From Dactylonectria macrodidyma (Eukaryota > Ascomycota > Sordariomycetes > Hypocreales > Nectriaceae), in contig JAGMUV010000010.1 of the NCBI GenBank assembly GCA_020744425.1, forward strand, positions 620,001 to 684,000: a DNA stretch of 64,000 bases, written 5' to 3'. A program made the position numbers and the translations under genes. Positions 12,901-24,304 of the stretch are shown piece after piece. Each line of letters begins with the position of its first letter. Position 1 is the stretch's first letter. The notes below the pieces were generated by a model. It made no database searches, was not told where the DNA came from, and saw nothing but the letters and a program-made list of their open reading frames with translations.

Positions 12901-15900
12901 AATTAGATTTAGATAATAATATAAGATCTTAAATTTTAATTAATAATAGTATTAGTAAAGTATTAGTAAAAGAAATAATAGAAACTTTCTTACTTTAAAG
13001 TATAAAATATAAATATTATAAAGTCTAAAATAGTAAGATATATTATATAATTGCCTTTATATAAAGCTAATTAATAAAGCTTAATAAAGACCTTATAAAA
13101 ATAAAGAAATAATAAAAAGTAAATAAAAGACTAAAGAATATATTACTTACTTATTATATTTATAAAAAACTATTTATTAAAGAATTAGAAATAGGTCTAT
13201 TTAAATATAGTAAATAGGATTATAAAATAGTATTAAAAAATAGAACTTTACTTAAGTTCTTTAAACTCTATAACTTTAATAATATATAATTATAAATACT
13301 AAAAGAATACTTTAAAGATATATTAAAAAAGGGATATATTAAAATCTTAAAATCCTCTATAGAATACTTAGTTATATTTATTTTAAAAAAGAATAGAAAA
13401 CTCTAATTAATTATAAACTACTAATAGCTAAATAATATTATACTAAAGGACTAAATGCTATTACTTTTAATTACTAAACTAAAGGACTATTTTTATAGTA
13501 AGAAATAGTTTATAGTATTTGACTTAAAAAATGCTTATAGCTTAGTCTATATAAAGCCTAAAGATAAATAAAAGATTATATTTAGAACTAAATTCAGACT
13601 ATTTAAATATTTAATAATGCTTTTTAAACTTATAAATATACTAATAATATTCTAATAAATAATTACTAATATTCTAAGAGAATATCTTAATATCTTCATT
13701 ATATACTATTTTAATAATATTTTAATTTTCTTAAAGATAGAAGAAGAATATATAAAATATATATATATAATCCTATAGAAACTATAAAATATAAAACTAC
13801 TTATAGAATTAATAAAAAGTAAGTTCTATATATAAAAAGTAGACTTTTTTAAATATACTATCTAATTAAATAAGATTTAAATAGATAAAAAGAAAATCAA
13901 AGCTATTAAGAATTAGCTAAGACTAAATAAAAGTATTAAAGAAGTATAAAGCTTCTTAAGGTTTGCTAATTACTATAGAAGGTTTATTTATAGATTTAGT
14001 AAAATTATAAAACTCTTAATAGAGCTTATAAAGAAAGATATAAACTTTAGATAGAATATAAAGGCCTAGAAAGCCTTTAATAACTTAAAACGAGCTATTT
14101 TTAATAAACCCGTTTTAGTAACCTTTGACTTAAGATAATTAATTAAATTAGAAACTAATGCTTTTAACTTCGCTCTAAGAGCCTAAATTAGATAATAGGA
14201 TAATAAAGGAAATTTATATTTAATTATATTTTACTTATATATACTAAAGGGAGCTAAACTTAATTACTCTATTTATAATAAAGAATTCTTAGTAATAGTT
14301 AATTCTTTTAAGGAATTCTAATACTACTTCTTAGAAAGCGAATACTAAGTTATAGTCTATATAGACTATAAGAATATCTCATACTTTACTACTATATAAA
14401 AGCTTAGTAAGAAGTAATTCTACTATGTAAAATACCTATTAGAATTTAATTATATTATTATTTATAAGAAAGGCTTAGAAAATAGATAAGCTAATATAAT
14501 AAGTTAATAACCTAACTTTAAAGTTAATATACTGAAAGCTAATGAGTAAATATTAGCTTATACCTTTAAAGGACATTTTAAATAAAAATACATTATAGTT
14601 ATAAGCAAATCCCAGTTATTAGAAGACTTACTAGAATGGCTATAAAAGCTAGAGTAAAGCTTTAAATAATAAATACATAATAAACACCCAGCCTTAAAAG
14701 AATTATAATAATAGGAAGGAAAAGTAGTCTTAATTGGATTATAAGGATCCTAAGTAATCGCTTACTTCTATTAAAGTAACTATTATAAGAACCTTTAGAC
14801 TTTAGTTAAGAAATTCTATTAGTACTTTTATAATAACTTTATAAAAGTATATATTAATTATATAATATAATGCAAATAATGCCCTATAGATCTTTTAGAA
14901 TAATATACTAAAGAATATTAGAAGATAAATAATTATTAAAACTGTGAACTTAATAAGATATAGAAGAAACTTAAATAGATTAATAAGCTTAATAAAATAG
15001 TATAAATTATAGTAATAGTATCTTAAGAAATACTTTATAAATAAATAAAAGAATATAATTAAATATATAAAATGGATAGAGTAATAAGAATACTCTGCCT
15101 AATTCCTAAATTATAACTCGAATTATAAAGGTTATAAGTCTTCTTAAAACTATAAGAATATTTAGTATAGGATATTTATAACCACTCTCTATATAAATAC
15201 CTAAGAATTAATAAGACCTTTAAATAAATTAAAATAGTATATATATTTCTTAGTATAAAGAGAATAGTTATAAAAATTATTAAATCTTATAAATTATATA
15301 ATAAAACTAAAGTATAATACTATAAACTATATAAAGAATTATAACTTCTATTAATTACTAAGTAACTATAGGACTTTATTATAATAGATTTTATTATAAA
15401 ATTACTTTTATTAGAAGATCCTATAAATAGTACCTTCTATAATAGCATTCTTATTATTATAAATAGATTTATAAAATTTTCCTATTTTATACTATACTAA
15501 GAATTAATAGATACTGAATAGTTTGCTTATTTATTCTTATAGAATATTATTAGTATATATAGCTTATTAATAGAGATTCTAAGTAATAGAAGACTCCTAT
15601 TTATATTTAAGTTTTAATAAGCCTTAATAGCCTAATTAGGATTAAATTACTAACTTATAATAGCATTCTAATTATAAGTTAATAGATAGATAGAATATAT
15701 AAATTAAGTACTTAAATAGTACTTATAATATTATATTAACTATAAATAAAATAATTAAGTAAAAAAGTTACTTATAGTATAATTAAGTTATAATACTATA
15801 ATTAATAAAAGCACTAAGCTTATACTATACTATACTAATTTCAGATTTATATTAAATATATACTAATAATAGTATAATAGAATTATTAACCTAAAAGCAA

Positions 15901-16440
15901 TCCTAATATTAGACTAATTAAAAAATCTTTATAAAAAAATAAAAACTGAATTTAAATTTATATAAGAATAAATAAAAAAATACTATAACTAGAAAAGGCT
16001 AAAAAGACTATCCTTTTTAAAGAAAGATATAGTCCTATTTATAATAAAAAACCTATTAATAAATAGACTAAGTAAAAAATTTAATTATAAATATATTAGA
16101 CTTTATAAAGTATTAGAGAAAATCTTAGAAAATAACTATAAACTAGACTTAAAAATATAATATTATTCAGTTTTTTATATCTTATTACTAGAATTAATAG
16201 AAAATACTATTCTAATTAATAATAGATAAAGTTATAAACTAGTAATAAAAGACTTAGAAAAATACTATATTAAAGAAATCTATAATATAAAGAAAATCAA
16301 TAGAAAAATAATATATTTTATAAAATAAAAAGACTACTTTAAAAACAAAATATTATAATAACTATTAGAAAACCTTATCTATATATAGTATTTACTAAAG
16401 ATATTCTATATATAATACTAGAAGATAAAGAAATAATATT
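9904..16440 (+). pseudogene. gag-pol remnant of element A2
   Basis: Starts at ATG 9904 with MPLSKGKALVPF, a readable gag N-terminus, then soon meets RIP stops. A CxxC zinc-knuckle trace lies at about 11020-11065. Reverse transcriptase motifs (FDLKNAY-like, then FLKIEEEY after the catalytic region) lie at about 13500-13750. Integrase HHCC is near 15160-15230, the core near 15370-15800, the GDIV-containing C-terminal domain near 16020, and a chromodomain with a KWKDYF-like motif near 16330. It is dead: there are tens of in-frame TAG/TAA codons. Confidence 0.78.
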
Positions 16441-16459
16441 AAAATTAAATATAATAAAC

Positions 16460-17060
16460 TAATCGATTATATCCACTCTACTATAGGCCTGGACCTTAAT
16501 AATCGCATTAGCCTCTTAGCGCTCTGCCTTATCTAGCTTATCTAGAGAATAAAGACCCTAACGCACTATCTCTACGCCTCTCTTTTAAAGCTGTTTTTAT
16601 TAATAACGAAGCTATATTAAATGAGATAAACGCTTATTCATTTACTATTATAACTCTATTAACTCCTCTTTTGCTTACTCCTCTTTAGACTCTAAATGAT
16701 GCTTCTTAGCTATTAAATAGAAAGCTGCCTAGTTAGTATAGGTAAGAATTAGGTAAAATAAGAATAAGTACTTATATATAGAAATCGACTCTTTTAAACT
16801 ATTATAAGAATGTTTATAATAAATGTATTTAGAATAATAGGAAATGCTTTTAAGCATTTTATACTTTAGCTTTTATTAAGCGTAATTTAAGCACTTAATA
16901 ACCTTAGAGCCTATTTCTTTAATAAGTTTATAAAGATAGTAATAGTATATAGTAGACTGTGATTTTACTTTTAATATACTATTAGTATTATAAAAAAAAT
17001 AATTATAAAAGAAGGTTAAATAAACTAAAGAAAAACTTAAGATAGCTAATTTATAGGCCT
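16460..17060 (-). pseudogene. Opposite-strand reading frame before the 3' LTR of A2
   Basis: On the minus strand, from about 17060 to 16460, one frame reads for about 200 codons interrupted by TAG or TAA, the codons expected when RIP hits CAG, CAA or TGG. The C-terminal part has charged blocks such as KHHLESKEE, KRGVEIVR and YSLDKLDKAER. The same frame recurs in A1 (18400-18995). I do not recognise the protein family. It may be a third gene of the element, or a host-derived piece it picked up. Confidence 0.5.
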
Positions 17061-17092
17061 TAAGAATAAGAACTAATAGAAAGGAGATATTA

Positions 17093-17529
17093 TATTATAA
17101 TCTATATAATAATAGATACTTAGTATTATATAATCTTTATAAATTTCTTACTAATTATAAATAATTACTATAAATTATAAAGCGATTATTATAATCACTC
17201 TTATAATTACTATAATTACTTTTATAATTATTATAATTATTCTTATAATATAAATAATTAGACTTTATATTATATAGTATATAAACTTAAAGAACTAGTT
17301 ATTATTAGGATACTAGCTCTTTAGCTATTAATATAACTTAATTACTTTAATTTACTCTAATTACTATATATTATTATATATTAACTATTACTTAATATAA
17401 TACTATAATTACTGCTTAGTAAGTATGACCTAACCGTTTTACTAATATAAACTCTGGTCTATCCTTTAGGAACCTTTTCTAAACCGCCTTATACTATATA
17501 TAGCCTAGCCTGAGAACACGACTGTTATA
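17093..17529 (+). repeat. 3' LTR of element A2
   Basis: 437-bp partner of 9380-9816. Its last 60 bp (AGCCTAGCCTGAGAACACGA) keep more C and G than the 5' copy. The right target duplication follows at 17530-17534. Confidence 0.9.
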
Positions 17530-18399
17530 CTTATTTATATCTAAGTTTTAATAAGCCTTAATAGCCTAATTAGGATTAAATTATTAACTTATAATAGTAT
17601 TCTAACTATAGATTAATAAATAGATAGAATATATAAATTAAATACTTAAATAGTACTTATAATATTATTAATTATAAATAAAATAATTAAGTAAAAAAGT
17701 TACTTATAGTATAACTAAATTATAATACTATAATTAATAAAAGTACTAAACTTATATTATATTATACTAATTTTAAATTCATACTAAATATATACTAATA
17801 ATAGTATAATAGAATTATTAACCTAAAAGTAATCCTAATATTAAACTAATTAAAAAATCTCTATAAAGAAATAAAAACCGAACTTGAATTTATATAAGGA
17901 TAAATAAAAAAATACTATAATTAAAAAAGGCTAAAAAGACTATCCTTTTTAAAGGGAGATATAGTCCTACTTATAATAAAAAACCTATTAATGGATAGAC
18001 TAAGTAAAAAACTTAACTATAAATATATTAGACTTTATAAAGTTTTAAAGAAAATCTTAAAAAATAATTATAAACTAGACTTAAAAATATAATATTACTT
18101 AGTTTTTTATATCTTATTATTAGAATTAATAAAAAACACTTTTCTAATTAATAATAAATAAAGTTATAAATTAATAATAGAAGACCTAGAAGAATACTAT
18201 ATTAAAGAAATCTATAATATAAAGAAAATTAATAGAAAAATAATATACTTTATAAAATAGAAAGACTACTTTAAAAGTAAAATATTATAATAACTATTAA
18301 AAAACCTTATCTATATATAATATTTACTAAAGACATTCTATATATAATACTAAAAGATAAAGAAATAATACTAAAATCGAATATAGTAAACTAATTAAT

Positions 18400-18995
18400 T
18401 ATATCTATATTATTATAAGCTTAAACCTTAATAATTACATTAGTTTCTTAGTATTCTGCTTTATTTAGCTTATTTAAAAAATAAAGACCTTAATATATTA
18501 TTTTTATACCTCTTTTTTAAAGCTATTTTTATTAATAATAAAGCTATATTAAATAAAATAAATGCTTATTTATTTATTATTATAATTCTATTAATTCTTC
18601 TTTTACTTACTCTTCTTTAGACTTTAAATAATACTTCTTAACTATTAAATAAAAAGCTACTTAGTTAGTATAAGTAAGAGCTAAGTAAGATAAGGATAGG
18701 CATTTATATATAGAGATCAATTCTTTTAAACTATTATAAGAATATTTATAATAAATATACTTAGAATAATAGGAAATACTTTTAAGTATTTTATACTTTA
18801 GCTTTTATTAAATATAATTTAAATACTTAATAACTTTAAAGCCTATTTCTTTAATAAGTTTATAAAGATAGTAATAATATATAGTAAACTATGATTTCAC
18901 TTTTAATATATTATTAGTATTATAAAAAAAATAATTATAAAGAAAGGTTAAATAAATTAAAAAGAAACTTAAAATAGCTAACTTATAAGCTTTAA
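18400..18995 (-). pseudogene. Opposite-strand reading frame before the 3' LTR of A1
   Basis: Second copy of the minus-strand frame seen at 16460-17060. It is more RIP-damaged but in the same place between chromodomain and LTR, so the frame belongs to the family and is not a chance feature of one copy. Function unknown. Confidence 0.42.
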
Positions 18996-19024
18996 AAATA
19001 AAGACTATTAAAAGAAAGATATTA

Positions 19025-19461
19025 TATTATAATTTATATAACTATAGATACTTAGTATTATATAGCCCTTATAAATTTCTTACTAATTATAAATAATTAC
19101 TATAAACTATAGAATAATTACTATAATTACTCTTATAATTACTATAATTACTTTTATAATTACTATAATCGCCTTTATAATATAAATAATTATACTTTAT
19201 ACTATATAATATATAAACCTAAAGAACTAGCTATTATTAAAATACTAGCTTTTTAACTATTAATATAACTTAGTTACTTTAATCTACTCTAATTATTATA
19301 TATTATTATATATTAACTATTATTTAATATAATACTATGCTTACTATTTAATAAGTATAACCTAACCGTTCTACTAATATAGACCCTGGTCTATCCCTTA
19401 GGAACCCTTTCTAAACTACTCTATACCCTGTATAGCCTAGCCTGGGAACACGACCGTTATA
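19025..19461 (+). repeat. 3' LTR of element A1
   Basis: 437 bp, the least RIP-damaged of the three family-A LTRs at its right end (keeps CCTGGGAACACGACCG). It lies directly against the transposase remnant to the right. Confidence 0.9.
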
Positions 19462-20443
19462 CTAATAATAAAGCAGCTCAATATACAGTTTTAAGTGGCT
19501 TAAAAACTGATATATTAAAAGGCTAAAGAACGTGGCTTATATAAGGTAGTAAATAGAGTAAATAGACCCTATTAGTCATATAAATACGCATAAAATCAGG
19601 CATTATATATAATCTATACCTATCTAGGATAAGAAGCTGCTTTTTATTAGCCTAAGCAGGCTTTAAGCTTAGAAGAAAGACTTCCTATAGCTATATAAGC
19701 CTAATTTCGTTATTAGTCCATCCCTTTTTAGATAATATAAATCTCTAATTAGTCAGAAAGTCTAATTCTTTAGGAAACTATTAGTACTAGACATCTTTAC
19801 TATTAAAGATAACCAATAGGTCAAGGCACCTTCCCATTATAGAAATAACCTCAAGAATAGATATCCAGTTAAGGTTTTATAGCTATTTCTTAATCGTTAA
19901 TTGAAGCTCTGATTGGCTAACCACAAGCCTATTAGATCCGGGCCCTTAGAAGACTCCAATTTCATTAAGATTCTAACGGTTGCGTTAAGGGATCGATGCG
20001 ACCTCTAGTTAGCCCAATAGATCAAAGAGCCCGCCAATAGCAGCCGGATTTGCTCCATTTATCCTTTTCCAGTTGATTCCCTTTCCTTTGAGCGTTTTTA
20101 TTCGCGGGTTGCGGCGCAGGAAGCCCTTCATCCAGTGTTTTCTAAGTCGTTGGTTAGTGCCGCTTTGGCCTAACAAGGAAATCGCTAACTTCCGGATCTG
20201 GCCATGCGTTAACACTATGCTGAGCTTATCTTAAAAGATGATCTAATCAGTGAGCTGGTCTTCCTAATATTTGGAAAGCACCTGACGCCATTCGTAGGCT
20301 TTATTGCGGCTAGGTATGCCATTTATCTTACTGTGTAGGGTTGATTTGGGGACTCTGCGCTGATTAGCTGCTTTTAATAATAATACGCCATTTCTCATAT
20401 CCTGAATGGCTAGTTTAAGGTCTTCTTAGGTGTATTTAGGCAT
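19462..20443 (-). pseudogene. Fot1/pogo-type transposase remnant (CENP-B HTH plus DDE), cut by A1
   Basis: The frame starts at ATG 20443 (MPKYT) and reads through several stops. An intact stretch at 20009-20215 shows the CENP-B/Tc5-type DNA-binding helix-turn-helix, including LTHGQIRKLAISLLG, a tryptophan-containing helix and FLRRNP. Toward 19480-19540 there is a SHVLQPFNISVF-like block, the conserved SH-LQPLDVG-F region near the end of Fot1/Tigger transposases. Stops are mainly TAG/TAA, consistent with RIP. About 327 codons remain of a family that is usually about 500-550. The frame stops dead at the A1 LTR, so A1 inserted into it and the rest is probably left of the window. Confidence 0.8.
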
Positions 20444-20586
20444 AAAAAATAAGGTTATAAGGTTGAATTGACGAATTGAGTGTTATTGAAGGAAGAAACG
20501 CGTGTGGCTAGAGACGCGTTGTGGTTGACGCGGCTGTAAGTGGGGCGTTCAGCTAAGCCCCTGTTCATCTAATGGGTGCGCTGACT
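20444..20586. mobile_element. Probable right end of the Fot1-like transposon
   Basis: Read on the minus strand from 20586, the sequence begins AGTCAGCGCACCCATTAG. From memory this resembles Fot1-type inverted termini, which start AGTCA followed by a GCACCCAT-like stretch. The next bases at 20587-20588 are TA, the expected target. The interior has a GC-rich imperfect palindrome (about 20499-20520). The other end is not in the window, so the terminus is inferred from one side only. Confidence 0.5.
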
Positions 20587-20600
20587 TATTCTTATTTTAG

Positions 20601-21316
20601 GTGCTGGTAAGCAAGCGTTGTGGCATCCTCGCCTTGTAGTAGCACTTAGGTGCTCAGAAATCAAGTCATTGACGGTTATCAACCGCTCTGCAGCTCGAGC
20701 TCAGTCTTTGGTTAAGCAAGTGGAAGAGGAGAACCAGAAGTACTGGAGAAGTTCAGCCTCATTTGCTGCCTTAGACCTTGCTTCATCGGAATATGACCAG
20801 AACTTACAGACTCTGCTGTCAGTGGTTGACACAGTATTTTGCACTGTTGTGTCCACGGCCTCCCTTTTCTCACTCTCAGCCATCCTAAGTGGAAAGACGC
20901 GAAACAGGCTCCCATTCGTCTCCGCTGTCGGTAGCTGGCAGGCCGACATGGTCGAAATGGATCCAGAGATGCTTCAGCACGCTACTAGACGAGCTGACTC
21001 TTACAAGCCGCACGGAGATAGCCGTGGTGCCATTATTGTCGATGATCGCGATGAGTGCCTAGTCAAATCAGGCGAAGTCATCCAAAGCGGATTGAAAGCC
21101 GACCAAGTGATAGAAGTGGGGGAGATTCTAAAGCGGCAGCAAGGGCATTCCGGGGCGCAACTAAGTGAACGTCAAGCGCAACTAAAGCCATGGCTTAGCG
21201 AGGGATTTATTGTATACAAAGGTATAGGGGTTAGCCTAACTGACCTTGCAGCTGGCAATGCCATCCTTGCGCTAGCCAAGGAGCGGAACGTCGGAGTTCC
21301 CATTTCCAATTTATAA
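20601..21316 (+). pseudogene. Ornithine cyclodeaminase / mu-crystallin family, 5'-truncated
   Basis: The family comprises NAD(P)-binding enzymes such as ornithine cyclodeaminase. The visible frame begins right after a CTTATTTTAG splice acceptor at 20600 and opens with GAGKQALWHPR, the dinucleotide-binding glycine loop, followed by the beta-alpha-beta order TVINRSAARA. The C-terminal half is complete, with GVSLTDLAAGNA near the end and a stop at 21314. The substrate-binding N-terminal exons are missing upstream, where the Fot1-like element begins 14 bp before the acceptor. There is no ATG in a suitable place. The remaining 238 codons have no stop, so the break is recent relative to decay, or the 5' exons lie beyond the nested elements. 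Confidence 0.75.
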
Positions 21317-21828
21317 CGTGTTACTGAATGAATCATATAGTTAATACGCCAAGTTACGAGCTCACGATGCCTGTTAAATGCTGTTAAGTTGTCATTTTAG
21401 TGGATTTAGGAGCTAACGGAGGGTATCTCTATTGAATTGGACCATGTTGGAACACCTAGGCGCAGGGTGGTCACGGGACTTAGTGGCCTTTTGGGACCAG
21501 ATTGGGGAGGGCTTGATGAGCCCTTACTATGCTAGACGGTATTAAGAAGCTAGGAAAAGCTAGACTTCCTTAACCTGAAGGGGCGGGAGCCAGAGCAGAC
21601 GTTACATAATACATACACGAATTACAAGGTCATCACAGTAGTCACCTAAGTTATCTGACATATATTTAAAAAATACAGCAAAATTCCTAAATTAAATAAA
21701 GTCCCACATTGTAATTAATAGAAAATCTGCTCTTCAGCTTGTAATATAAAGCTAGCAATAGAAAAATTCCACTTATTATAAAATGAAGAACAATTAATAT
21801 AATACACTCACTCTGCCCTCTGCCCTTG
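21317..21828. other. Intergenic, no gene seen
   Basis: About 510 bp between the cyclodeaminase remnant and the convergent zinc-ribbon gene. The part from about 21650 to 21800 is AT-rich and probably the 3' UTR of the minus-strand gene. An imperfect stem (GCTAGACGGTATTAAGAAGC / GCTAGGAAAAGCTAGAC) near 21530-21570 may be a small transposon scar. Confidence 0.5.
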
Positions 21829-22413
21829 CTAAATTTGCTTTGCACCACACTGACAACAGAATCTGTCCCCGACTTGGCAAACGAAGCCACATTGGGTACA
21901 GTATCGAGCATTTGACCCTAGAGCCGACCCTGTAGAACTAATGCCTTGTGCGCTCTTTGGCCTCACATCCAGCGATGGAGACACTGACAAGTATGCAGGT
22001 ACCTGTGGAGAAGGAGCCCGCATGGGCTGATTCGGCTGAATACTGGGCCCAGCGTCCATACCCAGTGCGTAGGGCTGCCCGGGTGTAGTGATCATGAAGC
22101 CTGTGTCTTGCATTGGTATCGGTGGTTGGTTATTGTAAAACTGTTGCGAAGGTTGTAGCAGAGCTGGAGCGACGCTCTGCTGATAAGCTTGGTTGTCCGT
22201 GGCCGCTTTTTTCATCGCTTCTTCAACGGCACGCTGCGTTCTTCGTTCATGTTCTTCCTCTTGCATCCTCCGCTCCCGGACCTCTCGCTCTATCTCGATT
22301 TCGCGCTGAGAGTCCACAACCGCCTGCTTCTGTACTTCATGTCTGGCGGCTGCCCTGGAAGCGCCGACGAGGACGGCGGCGCCGAGAACGGGTCTCCGTC
22401 GACGCCCGAACAT
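21829..22413 (-). CDS. Small protein with C-terminal zinc ribbon
   Basis: 194 aa in one exon, from ATG 22413. The N-terminus (MFGRRRRPVLGAAVLVGASR) is basic then small-hydrophobic. Residues about 35-70 are a highly charged Glu/Arg helix, likely coiled coil. The middle is Pro/Gln/Ser-rich and probably disordered. The C-terminus has two CxxC pairs (C172-C175 and C186-C189) in the spacing of a zinc ribbon. Similar small proteins are common but uncharacterised in Pezizomycotina; I know no function. The charged helix plus zinc ribbon suggests a protein-interaction role, which is inference. Codon use and lack of stops argue for a live gene. Confidence 0.72.
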   Translation of the reverse strand: MFGRRRRPVLGAAVLVGASRAAARHEVQKQAVVDSQREIEIEREVRERRMQEEEHERRTQRAVEEAMKKAATDNQAYQQSVAPALLQPSQQFYNNQPPIPMQDTGFMITTPGQPYALGMDAGPSIQPNQPMRAPSPQVPAYLSVSPSLDVRPKSAQGISSTGSALGSNARYCTQCGFVCQVGDRFCCQCGAKQI

Positions 22414-23436
22414 CGTGATGCCTGGGGCTTAGAAAGCGTACTTAAGACGAAAAGAAGTCCAGATAGGACGATCAAAAGCATCAAGGAACCAGATCTCCGG
22501 GTCTGCATGCATGGAACTTTTAAATGAGATAACCGGGATAAGGCAACCCCTCAGCATCATCCATCTGGCTTGTGATTGCCCTCTAGTAAAAGCTTTACAC
22601 CAATTACAGTTCAAGCCGCCCTGTCTCTCATGCGAATCCATTGGTCACCCCACTTGGCGGGCGAGTCGGTGACACCGAGCTGAGCCCATCTGCATTCCAA
22701 GTGTCAAAGCAGTCACGTTTGTTGTGGAAACATCATGATATTGATTGGCGAGCAAACGTGAAGACATGTTGCTTTTGGATCCGCTACAAAGTCTCCTGTC
22801 TGCAATTGTGAGAATGTTCTTCCCCTTCACATGTGACAATGCGCTATGCAAACTTACGATATAGGGCACGCCCTTGCGGTGGAACTCAAATGCTAATGAA
22901 TGATGTCGTAGTGACAGGATGGCTTTTGGGTTATTGGTGGCCCCGCATAACAGACCAATAGTCTGTCTCAAACAGCTGTCCGTGGATGGGAAGTCATATA
23001 GTTGCCTACCCCCGCAGCGCTGGGGAATGAAGAAATAGGCTCGTAAAGAAGTGACGCATGTGCCGGCCCACACACACGTCCTGACAACGAACGATCCTTT
23101 TCACGAAACCAGCCATGTTTTCATGCTATTTTTGTTGAATTAACCGGCTATGTGCAGTGAAGTAGTGAATCGCGACTGAATCAAAATTAGCTTTTCACCA
23201 TGTAAAGCGTTTGAACACTGTGGTCATAGGGCCAACTTGAATGCCGAATGGAGCAAGCCATTACTGTCAAAGCATCCAAACTTGAGAACCTAGACAACGG
23301 GACTTCAGCGTTCTTCACTACATCTTTCAGCTAATGCGATTCTTTATTAAAGAGGCTAAGTTATATACGCGAGCGCTGTAGAATTTCGACCGTCTATTTT
23401 GGCCAACGTGCTCTGCTCGTATACACCGATGTTTGA
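22414..23436. other. Intergenic, no gene supported
   Basis: About 1 kb upstream of the zinc-ribbon gene. It has a 142-codon minus-strand open frame (22645-23073), but its protein has no domain or intron structure I recognise. I treat the stretch as promoter plus unassigned DNA. Confidence 0.45.
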
Positions 23437-23733
23437 ACTGGCACTTGGTGAGATGGAATGGCGATTCCGAGCACGTGGTCAGAAAGGGCTAGACTTGGCT
23501 CTATCAGAGGCGGCCACAGTTCTTGATTGACTAGGAAATTACTGCTTCACAGGACATTCGAGACATCAATGACAGTGCTTAAGTCTCTCATCGCCATGGA
23601 GAGCATCAAAAAGGGTGCATTGCCGTTTGTGTCACCAGATATACATAGGTTTCGTGAGCAACAAGGCACAATGAACACCGCATGGCGGCCTCGGACGTCC
23701 GATAGCCACCCTGTCTTACTTCATGCGGTTTAG
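23437..23733 (+). pseudogene. Unrecognised coding relic
   Basis: At about 23429 a frame reads MFELALGEMEWR then GLDLALSEAATVLD before a stop. A second frame from 23527 continues with 68 codons (TFETSMTVLKSLIAMES). Both look more protein-like than neighbouring frames, so they may be one decayed gene with a frameshift. I do not recognise the family, and chance is possible. Confidence 0.2.
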
Positions 23734-23821
23734 CTAGCGTTCTATTACGGAAAGGTCGCGGAAGTCAATCAACACAGCCAGCACTGGCTCAGTCTATCCG
23801 GAATATAGATCTCCTATTACT

Positions 23822-23965
23822 AAGGTCGAAGGTTAAGCTAATACTAACTAAATTAATAATATAGCTAAGATTAATAAAGCTAGGATTATAACTATAAGAT
23901 ATAACTTAACTCCAGTACTTCTAAAATAAGTTATAAGATATAACTGGATTTAGAAATCTGTAAAT
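23822..23965. repeat. Short AT-rich RIP-like island
   Basis: About 140 bp of strongly AT-rich sequence in otherwise balanced DNA, with a direct repeat of ATAAGATATAACT (near 23896 and 23935). It looks like a small mutated repeat remnant directly before the dispersed repeat at 23981. Confidence 0.45.
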
Positions 23966-23980
23966 AAGGAATTATTTATA

Positions 23981-24114
23981 GGAAAGAAATGAGGACCTTT
24001 ACTTAGCCAGGAAGAACAATGGGGTATAGGTGGTTCTTGGCTGGCGCCATAGTCTACTAAGTACATGTGCAGTAGCAACGTGGGGTAAATAGGTAGGTAG
24101 GTAGAAGTAGATAG
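23981..24114 (+). repeat. Dispersed repeat with GGTA tail, copy 1
   Basis: About 130 bp beginning GGAAAGAAATGAGGACCTTT and ending in a short (GGTA)n run. It matches 29898-30028 over its length with scattered changes and one indel of about 10 bp in the middle. It codes for nothing visible. A simple-repeat tail at one end is typical of SINE-type retroposons, but I find no convincing Pol III boxes. Confidence 0.6.
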
Positions 24115-24304
24115 GTTGGGAATCTCAGAGGCTCAGGCCCTAGATAATCTGCAGTTCGATTTGCAATACCTTTTGAGAAGCGAAGCTTCGAAGAAGAGTG
24201 AACTGAAGTGTATTCTATATGAAGTGAGCAACCTTGTCGAGCCTCGCTTTATTCATATCTCTAATTCAACCCCTCTGGCTATCTTAGCTACTATCTACCC
24301 ACAA

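Larger units (their letters stand above)
9380..17529 (+). mobile_element. Complete Ty3/Gypsy chromovirus-type element A2, inserted in A1
   Basis: 8150 bp with 437-bp LTRs at 9380-9816 and 17093-17529. Flanks are TCTAT (9375-9379) and CTTAT (17530-17534); the unbroken site inside A2 itself (15596-15600) reads CCTAT, so the two flanks are RIP variants of one 5-bp duplication. A purine tract (AAAGGAGATA) precedes the 3' LTR. Order: gag from an ATG at 9904, zinc knuckle about 11020-11065, reverse transcriptase about 13270-13760, RNase H about 14080-14480, integrase about 15060-15800, chromodomain about 16255-16440, then a 0.65-kb tail with an opposite-strand frame. Confidence 0.92.
17530..19461 (+). 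mobile_element. Gypsy element A1, right segment (integrase C-terminus, chromodomain, 3' LTR)
   Basis: Starts with the right target copy for A2, then continues A1 exactly where 9379 stopped: 17535 matches A2 position 15601. It holds the integrase C-terminal half, a chromodomain trace at about 18190-18380, the opposite-strand frame, and the A1 3' LTR. Side by side with A2 it looks like a 1.93-kb tandem repeat, but the target duplications show it is the far side of a nested insertion. Confidence 0.88.

Noticed and set aside
15601..19461. Apparent 1.93-kb tandem repeat
   Set aside because: Explained by A2 inserted in A1: matching target duplications at 9375 and 17530 and exact continuation of A1 from 9379 to 17535.
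22645..23073. 142-codon minus-strand frame as a gene
   Set aside because: No domain, no plausible promoter arrangement, and composition like its surroundings.
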